Positions 1 through 6,753 of a DNA stretch of 21,989 nucleotides are shown here, piece after piece; the first letter of the stretch is position 1; each line of letters starts with the position of its first letter. The notes under the pieces are model-generated. The model worked only from the letters and a program-made list of their open reading frames with translations. It had not been told where the DNA came from and did no database searches. The stretch covers positions 1 to 21,989 of the forward strand of contig CALFOB010000051.1 in the NCBI GenBank assembly GCA_937919125.1, given 5' to 3'. The stretch comes from an uncultured Micrococcales bacterium (lineage in GTDB: Bacteria; Actinomycetota; Actinomycetes; Actinomycetales; Microbacteriaceae). The position numbers and the translations under genes are program-made.

Positions 1-1259
1 GTAGTGGAAACCTTTGCGTCTTGCATCTGGCTTGCAATAGTTCGCTTCCAAATCAAGTCATAAAGATCAAAGGCTCTTCCAGATAGTTCACCTGCAAGTT
101 CACTTGGCTTCTTGAAAATTTCTCCAGCTGGACGAATAGCTTCGTGCGCTTCTTGAGCATTCTTGTTCTTACCCTGATAAATACGTGGAGCACCAGAAAC
201 ATATTCCTCGCCAAACATTTCTTTAGCCTGAGTTCTTGCTGCAGTAATTGCTTGGGTTGAAAGCGTTGGTGAATCTGTTCTCATATATGTGATGTAACCC
301 TCTTGATAGAGAGACTGTGCAACATCCATTGTCTGTTTTGCTGAAAGTCTTAACTTACGTGAGGCTTCCTGCTGCAAAGTTGAAGTTGTGAATGGAGCTG
401 CTGGTCGTCTAGTTGAAGGTTTAGCTTCAACCGAGATAACTTCAACAGGCACGTTTGGAGCTTTGATTGCTTCAGCTAATGAAGTTGCTTTTTCTTCATC
501 CAAAAGAAGTACCTTGGCGACAAGTTCACCCTTGTCGTTGAATGAATCACCTGTAGCGATTCTTTGACCGTTATAGGTGTGAAGTTTTGACTCGAAAGTT
601 GGTTCGCCAGATTTCTCCGTGTCAAACAAAGCCTTGATATCGAAGTAAGCACCAGAGACGAAAGCCATACGCTCACGTTCGCGCTCTACAACTAATCGAA
701 CCGCTGGAGACTGAACACGTCCAGCGCTTAGGCCTCGAGCAACCTTTCTCCAAAGGACAGGAGAAATCTCATATCCATAAAGACGGTCAACCACACGTCG
801 AGTTTCTTGAGCTTCAACTAGATCGTCATCGATCGCTCTAGTGTTTGCAACCGCCGCCTGAATAGCTTCTTTGGTGATTTCATGGAAAACCATGCGGTGA
901 ACAGGAACCTTAGGCTTCAGAACATCTAGAAGATGCCAAGCGATAGCTTCTCCTTCGCGGTCCTCATCCGTTGCCAGGTAAAGTTCATCGGCATCCTTTA
1001 GGGCAGCCTTTAGCTCGGTTACGGTCTTGTTCTTACCTGGAGAGATTGCATAGTAAGGCTTGAAGTCGTCTTCAACGTCAATCGAGAACTTACCGATTGT
1101 GCTCTTTTTCTTTAGCTCAGGTGGAAGGTCTTTAAGGTCGATTAGATCGCGAATGTGCCCCACTGAAGCAAGTACGCGGAACTCATCGCCTAAGTACTTT
1201 GCGATGGTCTTAGCCTTAGCTGGTGACTCAACGATGACTAACTTTGAACCTGAACTCAC
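1..1259 (-). CDS. topA: DNA topoisomerase I, N-terminal 419 residues (3' part outside window)
   Basis: Type IA topoisomerase that relaxes negative supercoils by cutting and resealing one strand. The GTG start at 1259 is preceded by an AGGAGA ribosome site (1263-1268) and opens with the Toprim strand VIVESPAKAKTIAKYLG. The acidic metal-binding motif TDEDREGEAIAWH lies at about residues 97-109. EGYITYMRTDS carries the catalytic tyrosine (about Y325), so the visible part covers Toprim and most of the active-site domain. The C-terminal zinc or tail repeats lie beyond position 1. The gene starts 20 nt after the last Tad-cluster gene on the same strand, so it is probably co-transcribed with it or has a promoter inside it. 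Start and identity are secure; only the truncation limits the entry. Confidence 0.97.
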   Translation of the reverse strand, partial: MSSGSKLVIVESPAKAKTIAKYLGDEFRVLASVGHIRDLIDLKDLPPELKKKSTIGKFSIDVEDDFKPYYAISPGKNKTVTELKAALKDADELYLATDEDREGEAIAWHLLDVLKPKVPVHRMVFHEITKEAIQAAVANTRAIDDDLVEAQETRRVVDRLYGYEISPVLWRKVARGLSAGRVQSPAVRLVVERERERMAFVSGAYFDIKALFDTEKSGEPTFESKLHTYNGQRIATGDSFNDKGELVAKVLLLDEEKATSLAEAIKAPNVPVEVISVEAKPSTRRPAAPFTTSTLQQEASRKLRLSAKQTMDVAQSLYQEGYITYMRTDSPTLSTQAITAARTQAKEMFGEEYVSGAPRIYQGKNKNAQEAHEAIRPAGEIFKKPSELAGELSGRAFDLYDLIWKRTIASQMQDAKVST

Positions 1260-1279
1260 GAATCTCCTATTTGCAGTGC

Positions 1280-1615
1280 CTAACTCGGGGTTGCCCGAGC
1301 ATGAACTCTTTGTACTATACCTAAAACTTCCGAACGCACACTTATATAGAGGTCTAAGTTGACTTTATGGCATTGTTCTAGGGTCCCACCAAATCCCTGC
1401 ACAATCTCCTCAGCCGTTTCGCAGGGAAAACCTATTGCTAGACCCCTTAAAACATCCTCTGCAGCAATGGCGGCATTGTCCGCTTGGGCCTGAAGCCTAG
1501 CAATTGCAAGGCTCTGGGTTGTAAAGCCCAAAGATAAGCTCATTATTCCCAAAACCATAAAAATGACCCCTAAACCAAGAATCGTCCCTGAACCTGACTG
1601 ATCTCTCCTGTTCAC
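1280..1615 (-). CDS. Rv3654c-like small TadE-family membrane protein
   Basis: A 111-residue protein with a short basic N-terminus (VNRRDQSGSG) and one strongly hydrophobic helix (ILGLGVIFMVLGIMSLSLGF), followed by an Ala-rich helix (ARLQAQADNAAIAAEDVL). This is the pattern of the Rv3654c-type protein that closes actinobacterial Tad clusters. Unlike the pilin and TadE upstream, it has no Glu at +5 after the Gly. I chose the GTG at 1615 because it overlaps the upstream stop as GTGA and has a G-rich ribosome site at 1619-1628; an in-frame start at 1636 would lie deeper inside the upstream gene. It is probably a minor pilus or secretion component in the membrane, but no function is demonstrated for the family. 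Confidence 0.8.
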   Translation of the reverse strand: MNRRDQSGSGTILGLGVIFMVLGIMSLSLGFTTQSLAIARLQAQADNAAIAAEDVLRGLAIGFPCETAEEIVQGFGGTLEQCHKVNLDLYISVRSEVLGIVQRVHARATPS

Positions 1616-2145
1616 AAACCCCCCTTTCGAGCACACTGGACTTCTTTGACTTCAATAGGTAAAAGTCCTCCAAAAGCCCTAATTTCATGTTTCTGGGCTA
1701 CCTCAACACACACCGCTTGATCTCCAAAGCGAGCGTGGAAGGAGGCATTCTCCCCAAGTTCATGGTTCTCCAAGAGCTGAGCAACAAGTTGTTCGGACTC
1801 CCCTCGAGCTAGTGCTCTAGCTCCTTCAGCGGCTACTTCAACCAGAGCAATTCGACTGGCTTGAAGGCTTAGTGCTGAGAGCGACATAAGTAGAACCAGC
1901 AGGACTCCAGGCAGGACAATTGCGAATTCTGCAGTTACCGAACCCCTGTCTTCTAAGCAGAACCATTGACCGTTAGAGCAGACCTGATTAGATCCATAAG
2001 CATTTGCCGTACTTCTGGACTTCTCAAGATTGTTAGCAGAAGCCCTGCGAAGCCGACAGCAGCCAAAGTGATGATTGCGTACTCGGCGGTGCTGGCACCT
2101 GTTTCGTCCAACCAGATTTGTTTCATTAGTTTCCTCTTTCTTCAA
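1612..2145 (-). CDS. TadE-like pseudopilin; only the part below about 1953 is recognisable, start uncertain
   Basis: The recognisable part begins at about 1953: DRGSVTAEFAIVLPGVLL is a prepilin-like segment with a Gly before the cut and Glu at +5, then a long hydrophobic helix, then about 85 residues with two Cys that could form a disulfide. This is typical of TadE minor pilins, which sit in the membrane and assemble with the Tad machine. Upstream the frame stays open to a TTG at 2145 whose TTGA overlaps the T2SF stop, with GGGAG four bases before it. The first 65 codons therefore run out of frame through the whole pilin gene. No ATG, GTG or TTG occurs in this frame between 2145 and the hydrophobic helix. 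Either the TTG is used, leaving a long leader that a prepilin peptidase would remove, or initiation is non-canonical. Confidence 0.72.
   Translation of the reverse strand: MKKEETNETNLVGRNRCQHRRVRNHHFGCCRLRRASANNLEKSRSTANAYGSNQVCSNGQWFCLEDRGSVTAEFAIVLPGVLLVLLMSLSALSLQASRIALVEVAAEGARALARGESEQLVAQLLENHELGENASFHARFGDQAVCVEVAQKHEIRAFGGLLPIEVKEVQCARKGGL
1953..2126 (-). CDS. Flp/Tad-type pilin, DUF4244 family (57 aa)
   Basis: A short gene read from ATG 2126 with ribosome site AGAGGAAA just upstream. The product begins MKQIWLDETG, then ASTAEYAIITLAAVGFAG and a further hydrophobic stretch, and ends in LTVNGSA. This is a class IV-b prepilin: a short charged leader, cleavage expected after G10, Glu at +5 followed by Tyr, and one hydrophobic helix that packs the pilus core. 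Length and sequence match the DUF4244 proteins found at this place in actinobacterial Tad loci (Rv3656c in M. tuberculosis). It lies wholly inside the open -1 frame that continues into the TadE gene. No prepilin peptidase is present in the window, so processing must depend on a gene elsewhere. Confidence 0.9.
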   Translation of the reverse strand: MKQIWLDETGASTAEYAIITLAAVGFAGLLLTILRSPEVRQMLMDLIRSALTVNGSA

Positions 2146-2930
2146 TTTGCTCCCAACGTTGTAACCATGAGTGGAACTATCGCTAAGAACACAAAGGCTG
2201 GCAGAACACCTAGCCCCAATGGAACCATCAGTCTGATTCCAAGCTTTTCAATCTTTAGCTCAGTGGCTTGTTGGTTTTCTTCTTGCATCAACTTCGCTTG
2301 CTTGCGCAGAAGTTCGTTTGCCCTTGCACCTTTTTGCTCCACTAAAGCCCTTACCTGCTCAAGAATCATCAGTTCATCTACCGGCGGGGTTGCTTGAAAT
2401 ATTTGTTGGTAGATCTCGGCCGCACTTGCCTGAGCTCTATCCAGACTTGCTCCACCCGACACTTGTAATGCAACACCCAACAAAAAGAAACCGGTAAAAC
2501 TCTCAGCAGGTTTGGCACGTTTGAGTAGACCTGCAGTGATGAATCTTGAAATCAAGAGCAGGGCTAAACCAATCAGAATGCTCACTGCAATCACAGGTCG
2601 CTGAAGCAGAGCATCTAAAACTCCCCAGCCTAGGAACTGAGCCATTCCTAAAACCAACAGTGGCAGCCAAAGCATCAAACGAGCTGTTGACTTGGGGCTT
2701 GCATGAGCAATTTCTATTCTTTGGGTTGCACGCTCTCTTGAAGCAAACATGTCTGCAACAAACTCCAGCTCAGCTGCTACAGCTGATCCAGAATCCAAGG
2801 AAACTTGGAGAAGGTAGCGAAGGCCCAATGAGTGTTGATCCGCTTCGCCGATTTGCTCAAGTGAATCATCCATGCTGACCCCTGCCTTCAAGAGCCCGAC
2901 AAACTTCGTGATGCTTATGGACTCAGACAT
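2142..2930 (-). CDS. Tad type II secretion F-family membrane protein (TadB/TadC-like, two T2SF cores in one chain)
   Basis: Inner-membrane platform protein of the Tad pilus, which couples the ATPase to pilin extrusion. The 262 residues read as two T2SF cores in tandem. The first has LLKAGVSMDDSLEQIG, a G-A-type turn and two transmembrane segments (about 83-106 and 112-135). The second has VALQVSGGASLDRAQASAAE, a long charged coiled-coil-like helix (about 185-225) and a C-terminal membrane segment (LMVPLGLGVLPAFVFLAIVP). M. tuberculosis has two separate genes here (Rv3658c, Rv3657c). The start ATG at 2930 overlaps the tadA stop as ATGTCTGA, so translation is probably coupled. The family is certain; reading it as a TadB-TadC fusion is inference. 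Confidence 0.88.
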   Translation of the reverse strand: MSESISITKFVGLLKAGVSMDDSLEQIGEADQHSLGLRYLLQVSLDSGSAVAAELEFVADMFASRERATQRIEIAHASPKSTARLMLWLPLLVLGMAQFLGWGVLDALLQRPVIAVSILIGLALLLISRFITAGLLKRAKPAESFTGFFLLGVALQVSGGASLDRAQASAAEIYQQIFQATPPVDELMILEQVRALVEQKGARANELLRKQAKLMQEENQQATELKIEKLGIRLMVPLGLGVLPAFVFLAIVPLMVTTLGAN

Positions 2931-3819
2931 TGGCTGTGCCTAAACGTTGAATTGCACAGACAGCTCTCTTGCCATTGTCTCTCTTCACTTCAATCACCCA
3001 AGTAATAGCTCTTGAGATTAGTAGTTGAGCGAAATCAATAGTTACGCCTGCTCCTACCAGGATTGCGAGCATGCGTGACCACACATCTTCAACTGAATTT
3101 GCGTGCAGAGTAAAGCCAGAACCCGAGTGTCCGGTGTTTATGGCCTGAAGTAGAACGAATAGTTCTTCTCCCCTGGCTTCACCGACAACAATTCGATCGG
3201 GTCTCATTCGAAGAGCTTCACGAACCAATTGCGCAAGAGTAATCTGTCCCATGCCCTCGTGATTCACCGCTCTGGTCACCAGGCCAACGCTGTTCCCGCC
3301 AAGGCTTAATTCAGGAGCATCTTCAATTGTGATTATTCTCTCGTCGCGCACTTCCCCAAGGATCGCTTTCAACAATGTTGTTTTGCCAGATCCAGTTCCA
3401 CCGATGACCACAAAATTCTCACGGCTGTTCACTATTTCAAACAAGGCTTCTAATTGTGGTGGTGTTATCGATTCACATGCCACTAAATCTCTGAGCGAGA
3501 GATTCGAAGAGTTATGCCTTCTAATGGACACTTGAGTTCTTTTTGAACACTCCCCGCCTAAGACCGCGTGGGCACGAAGCAATCCAAACTTTGAATCAAA
3601 GATTGCCTCAGAAATGGGTTTCGCTATGTCCAATCGCGAACCGTTTTGTCGAAGGAGACTTCTTATCCATGCAACTACTTCAACTTCATCTGAGAATGGA
3701 TTAGCTCCATCTTCTAATCTGCCGGCTCTTTCAACTTGAAGCGAAATGTGTCCGTCAATTAGAACATCGGTCACAAATGGATCTTCTAAGAAGGCTTCGA
3801 GAGCAGCTATTTCAGGCAT
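2923..3819 (-). CDS. tadA: Tad pilus assembly ATPase (CpaF/TadA, GspE-type)
   Basis: Cytoplasmic secretion ATPase that powers Tad pilus assembly. Visible motifs are Walker A GGTGSGKTT (140-148), the Asp box IITIEDAPEL (162-171), Walker B-like RIVVGEARG (209-217) and the His box TGHSGSGFTLHANS (229-242). At 298 residues it is shorter than many CpaF proteins because the long N-terminal extension is missing. ATG 3819 is the first possible start, since an in-frame TGA lies two codons upstream. No good ribosome site precedes it; a CATTAT element ends 6 nt before the ATG. It heads the pilus operon. The TadZ/Ssd-like gene that precedes tadA in mycobacteria is absent, and the 6C RNA comes directly before it. 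Confidence 0.95.
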   Translation of the reverse strand: MPEIAALEAFLEDPFVTDVLIDGHISLQVERAGRLEDGANPFSDEVEVVAWIRSLLRQNGSRLDIAKPISEAIFDSKFGLLRAHAVLGGECSKRTQVSIRRHNSSNLSLRDLVACESITPPQLEALFEIVNSRENFVVIGGTGSGKTTLLKAILGEVRDERIITIEDAPELSLGGNSVGLVTRAVNHEGMGQITLAQLVREALRMRPDRIVVGEARGEELFVLLQAINTGHSGSGFTLHANSVEDVWSRMLAILVGAGVTIDFAQLLISRAITWVIEVKRDNGKRAVCAIQRLGTANV

Positions 3820-3825
3820 GTCTCA

Positions 3826-3831
3826 ATAATG
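3826..3831 (-). promoter_or_regulatory. putative -10 element for a leaderless tadA mRNA
   Basis: CATTAT on the minus strand ends exactly 6 nt before the tadA ATG, and there is no Shine-Dalgarno sequence. It fits the spacing seen at other operon-leading genes here, but its first base deviates from TANNNT, so it is the weakest member of the set. Confidence 0.35.
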
Positions 3832-3914
3832 ATGAGCAAGAGTTGGGGGCAGAGATTTTGCTGTGAAAGTGGGGATAAATCTTGAGAATCTAGCTTGTGT
3901 AGAAGCCCAGTTAA

Positions 3915-4006
3915 ATTAAGGGGCCCCGGTCTCTGGGGGGAGTGACCGGGGCCGGTGATACATGATTGGGGGAATCGATGTATCACAGGTCAGCCGAAGC
4001 TGACTT
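3915..4006 (-). ncRNA. 6C small RNA
   Basis: Read on the minus strand, the transcript has three consecutive hairpins. The 5' one pairs GTCAGC with GCTGAC around a TTCG tetraloop (4004-3989). The second is a 9-bp perfect stem GTGATACAT/ATGTATCAC (3986-3955) whose loop carries five C. The third is a 10-bp perfect stem (3953-3922) whose loop carries six C at 3940-3935, followed by CCTTAATTT, which could serve as terminator. Two stems with C-run loops define the actinobacterial 6C RNA family, and in M. tuberculosis the 6C RNA (B11) lies at the same place, beside the ssd/tad operon. The C-rich loops are thought to base-pair with G-rich ribosome sites of target mRNAs. The exact ends are estimated. 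Confidence 0.85.
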
Positions 4007-4010
4007 GGAT

Positions 4011-4040
4011 AGCATAACAAGAACAAAAGAGAGTTAGCAA
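4011..4040 (-). promoter_or_regulatory. putative promoter of the 6C RNA
   Basis: On the minus strand TTGCTA (4040-4035) and TATGCT (4016-4011) are 18 bp apart and resemble -35 and -10 elements. Transcription would start near 4006-4004, at the base of the first hairpin. Confidence 0.5.
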
Positions 4041-4172
4041 GGTAAAAGCGGTAATTTCCCAGATTGTTATTTATGGCATTTGGACCAAAGGGTTTGCTTT
4101 CTCCCCAGACTGAGTTTCTCCCGATGCTATAACTCTTTGATGGCATCGACTAAGCGCGAGACTTTGCACCTA

Positions 4173-4178
4173 TAAAAT
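4173..4178 (+). promoter_or_regulatory. -10 element for leaderless acs mRNA
   Basis: TAAAAT (within TATAAAAT) ends 7 nt before the acs ATG, and the intervening CCAGAGT holds no Shine-Dalgarno sequence. Transcription would start at or within a base or two of the ATG. Confidence 0.6.
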
Positions 4179-4185
4179 CCAGAGT

Positions 4186-6096
4186 ATGACCAGCAATTTC
4201 AAACATGAACTCTACGACGCGGCTAAGGCAGACAGGCTAGGTTTCTGGGCTGATCAGGCTCGCCAACTCAGCTGGCACAAACCCTTCACCAAAACCCTAG
4301 ATTGGGCCAATCCCCCATTCGCTAAATGGTTCGAAGATGGTCAGATCAATGCAAGCTACAACTGCCTAGACAGACATGTTCTTGAAGGCAGAGGCGATAA
4401 GACAGCCATTCTGTTTGAAGGTGAACCAGGAGACACCAAGGCCTACTCATACAGCGAACTACTTGCTGAGACTAAGAAAGCAGCCAACGCTCTACTAGAT
4501 CTAGGAGTTAGCTCGGGTGACCGCGTAGCGATCTACATGCCGATGATTCCTGAGACTGTAATCGCAATCCTGGCTGTCGCTCGAATCGGTGCTGTACACA
4601 GCGTTGTGTTTGGTGGCTTCAGTGCTGACTCACTCCGAAGCAGAATCAATGATGCACAAGCAAAAGTAGTCATCACAGCAGATGGTGGATTCCGCAAAGG
4701 CAAAGCACATGCACTTAAAGAAGCGGTGGACCAAGCACTGCAGGACAACAGCTGCCCATCTGTCGAGCACGTTCTTGTAGTTCAAAGAACAAAGGCAGAT
4801 GTTGTAATGTCTGAAAAAGATATCTGGTGGCATGATGCTCTAGCCAAAGCCAACTCTGAGCATGAAGCCCAAGGATTTGACTCAGAACATCCTTTGTTTA
4901 TCCTCTACACCTCAGGAACTACAGGTAAACCTAAAGGTATCCTGCACACAACCGGTGGCTATCTAACTGGAGCTTCATATTCACACAGGGTTGTTTTCGA
5001 TCTGAAGAGTGAAACAGATGTCTACTGGTGCACAGCTGACGTTGGTTGGATCACCGGTCACAGCTATGTGGTTTATGGTCCATTAGCTAATGGAGCTACT
5101 CAAGTCATTTACGAAGGAACTCCGGACTCTCCTAACTTCGAACGTTGGTGGGAAATCATTGCGAAGTACAAAGTAAGTATTTTCTACACAGCTCCAACAG
5201 CAATTAGAACTTTCATGAAGATCGGCAGATCTGTAGTTGATGGCCATGATCTAACCTCACTTAGAGTTCTGGGTTCAGTTGGTGAACCAATCAACCCTGA
5301 GGCCTGGCATTGGTACCACGATGTGGTTGGTGGTTCTAGGTGTGAGATTGTTGACACCTGGTGGCAAACAGAGACTGGTTCCATCATGATCTCTCCTATT
5401 GTTAACGGTTTCAAAACTAAGCCTGGTTCTGCTCAAAGACCCCTGCCTGGAATCATCGTTGGAATCGTTGATGAGAATGGTGCACCTGTTAAGACAAACC
5501 ATGACGGCAGTGAAGCTGGTTATCTAACCATTGATGAACCATGGCCGAGCATGCTTCGCGGTATCTGGGGTGACCCAGAGCGATATGTAGAAACCTACTG
5601 GTCAAGATTTGAAGGTAAATACTTCGCAGGAGACGGCGCTCGTTTTGATGAAGATGGCGACATCTGGCTACTTGGACGTATTGACGATGTCATCAAAGTT
5701 TCAGGACACCGACTCTCAACTGCTGAGATCGAATCAGCACTAGTTGAACACCACTGGGTAGCTGAAGCAGCGGTTGTTGGAGCTAAAGATGAAATCACTG
5801 AGCAAGCTGTAGTCGCTTTTGTGATTCTTCGTCAAGATGAACTAGGTGATGCACCTAATGAAGAAGAGATCGGTAAAGTTCTCAGATCCTGGGTCTCTGA
5901 AAAGATTGGTGCAATTGCAAGACCTAGACAAATCATGGTTGTCTCTGAACTTCCAAAGACACGATCTGGAAAAATCATGCGAAGACTACTCAAAGACGTA
6001 GCTGAAGGTAGACCAATTGGTGACACCACAACGCTTGCTGATTCATCAGTGATGAATGCCATCAATGACAAGCTGCATGATGGAGCTAACGACTAG
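4186..6096 (+). CDS. acs: acetyl-CoA synthetase (AMP-forming)
   Basis: Activates acetate to acetyl-AMP and then acetyl-CoA in the cytoplasm, letting the cell use free acetate. The 636 residues match the usual length of about 650. ANL-superfamily motifs are intact: the P-loop YTSGTTGKPKG (241-251), DTWWQTETG, the hinge region YFAGDGARFDEDGDIWLLGR with IDDVIKVSGHRLSTAEIE, and PKTRSGKIMRR with the catalytic Lys at 596. That lysine is the one acetylated in other Acs enzymes to switch activity, so the same control is possible here. The start ATG has no ribosome site but a well-placed -10, suggesting a leaderless mRNA. Its stop shares a CTAG with the convergent RidA gene. Position beside the Tad locus matches Rv3667 in M. 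tuberculosis. Confidence 0.98.
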   Translation: MTSNFKHELYDAAKADRLGFWADQARQLSWHKPFTKTLDWANPPFAKWFEDGQINASYNCLDRHVLEGRGDKTAILFEGEPGDTKAYSYSELLAETKKAANALLDLGVSSGDRVAIYMPMIPETVIAILAVARIGAVHSVVFGGFSADSLRSRINDAQAKVVITADGGFRKGKAHALKEAVDQALQDNSCPSVEHVLVVQRTKADVVMSEKDIWWHDALAKANSEHEAQGFDSEHPLFILYTSGTTGKPKGILHTTGGYLTGASYSHRVVFDLKSETDVYWCTADVGWITGHSYVVYGPLANGATQVIYEGTPDSPNFERWWEIIAKYKVSIFYTAPTAIRTFMKIGRSVVDGHDLTSLRVLGSVGEPINPEAWHWYHDVVGGSRCEIVDTWWQTETGSIMISPIVNGFKTKPGSAQRPLPGIIVGIVDENGAPVKTNHDGSEAGYLTIDEPWPSMLRGIWGDPERYVETYWSRFEGKYFAGDGARFDEDGDIWLLGRIDDVIKVSGHRLSTAEIESALVEHHWVAEAAVVGAKDEITEQAVVAFVILRQDELGDAPNEEEIGKVLRSWVSEKIGAIARPRQIMVVSELPKTRSGKIMRRLLKDVAEGRPIGDTTTLADSSVMNAINDKLHDGAND

Positions 6097-6557
6097 TTAA
6101 ACTCAACAATCAGTTCAACTTCAACTGGAGCATCCAGTGGAAGAACTGCAACGCCAATAGTTGATCTAGCGTGAATACCGATATCACCAAATACCTGGCC
6201 TAGGAATTCTGAAGCACCGTTGTTTACTGCAGGGTGACCTGTGAAAGATGGGTCGCTTGCGATAAAGCCATTCACTTTGACGATTCTTGTAATTCGATCT
6301 AGATCACCAATTGCATACTTCACAGCAGCTAGACAATTCAATGCAGCTATTTGAGCTAGTTCTTTTGCTCTCTCAGGAGATACCTGTGAAGGCACCTTGC
6401 CGACCTCAGCTAACTTGCCATCAACCATAGGTAATTGACCTGCAGTCATAACTATGTTTCCTGTTGCAACGGCAGGAATGTATGCCGCGACCGGAGGCAC
6501 AACCTCAGGTAGCGGAAAACCCAATTCAATTAGTCTTGCTTCTACTTTTCCAGTCAT
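6093..6557 (-). CDS. RidA/YjgF/Rid-family protein
   Basis: A 154-residue Rid-family protein. Family members form trimers that hydrolyse reactive enamine or imine intermediates such as 2-aminoacrylate. The hallmark C-terminal stretch HARSTIGVAVLPLDAPVEVE holds the conserved Arg (R131) that binds the carboxylate in RidA enzymes, and GQLPMVDGKL is the usual mid-strand. It is about 25 residues longer than E. coli RidA, as is its mycobacterial counterpart Rv3678c, so the substrate may differ. It starts 2 nt after the DUF4177 stop, and the two are surely one transcript. The stop codon overlaps that of acs on the other strand. Confidence 0.92.
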   Translation of the reverse strand: MTGKVEARLIELGFPLPEVVPPVAAYIPAVATGNIVMTAGQLPMVDGKLAEVGKVPSQVSPERAKELAQIAALNCLAAVKYAIGDLDRITRIVKVNGFIASDPSFTGHPAVNNGASEFLGQVFGDIGIHARSTIGVAVLPLDAPVEVELIVEFN

Positions 6558-6559
6558 TT

Positions 6560-6712
6560 TTATGCCTTAGCTCTCTTCATATATGCGACATATCCACCTT
6601 CGGGGCTGGTAACTACCTGAACGAGTTCCCAACCCTGGGCACCCCAATGGTCCAGTATTTGCTTGGGATTGTGTGGTGGAAGGGGGGTTACGGTGTATTC
6701 CCAGATGACCAT
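6560..6712 (-). CDS. DUF4177-family small protein (50 aa)
   Basis: Read from ATG 6712 with a good ribosome site (GAGAGGAA). The product begins MVIWEYTVTPLPPHNPKQIL, continues DHWGAQGWELVQVV and ends in AYMKRAKA. The core W-x-Y-x-V ... LD-x-WG-x-x-GWELV-x-V is the DUF4177 signature, and in M. tuberculosis a DUF4177 gene (Rv3678A) sits directly before the RidA gene, as here. The function is unknown; the tight pairing suggests that the two act together or are at least co-regulated. It has no signal peptide or membrane segment. Only 41 bp separate its start from that of ponA on the other strand. Confidence 0.9.
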   Translation of the reverse strand: MVIWEYTVTPLPPHNPKQILDHWGAQGWELVQVVTSPEGGYVAYMKRAKA

Positions 6713-6740
6713 TTTTATGGTTCCTCTCAAAGATAGAAGG

Positions 6741-6746
6741 TAACCT
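6741..6746 (+). promoter_or_regulatory. -10 element for a leaderless mRNA of the PASTA-domain PBP
   Basis: TAACCT ends 7 nt before the ATG at 6754. A weak AGAAGG at 6735-6740 is too far upstream to be an ideal ribosome site, so leaderless initiation is the simpler reading. Confidence 0.5.
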
Positions 6747-6753
6747 TGAGTCT

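Larger units (their letters stand above)
3820..4185. other. gene-free interval between tadA and acs, containing 6C RNA and promoters
   Basis: This 366-nt divergent interval holds the 6C RNA with its promoter (3915-4040, minus strand), the tadA promoter side (3820-3914) and the acs promoter next to 4186. Between 4041 and 4165 I see no coding pattern. There is one weak inverted repeat, CGATGC (4122-4127) with GCATCG (4143-4148), which lies upstream of the acs -10 and could be a regulator site. An apparent 76-codon minus-strand frame across the interval overlaps the RNA and is not a gene. Confidence 0.7.

Noticed and set aside
3916..4146. A 76-codon minus-strand open frame in the tadA-acs gap
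   Set aside because: It runs through all three hairpins of the 6C RNA, has no domain pattern and no family resemblance.
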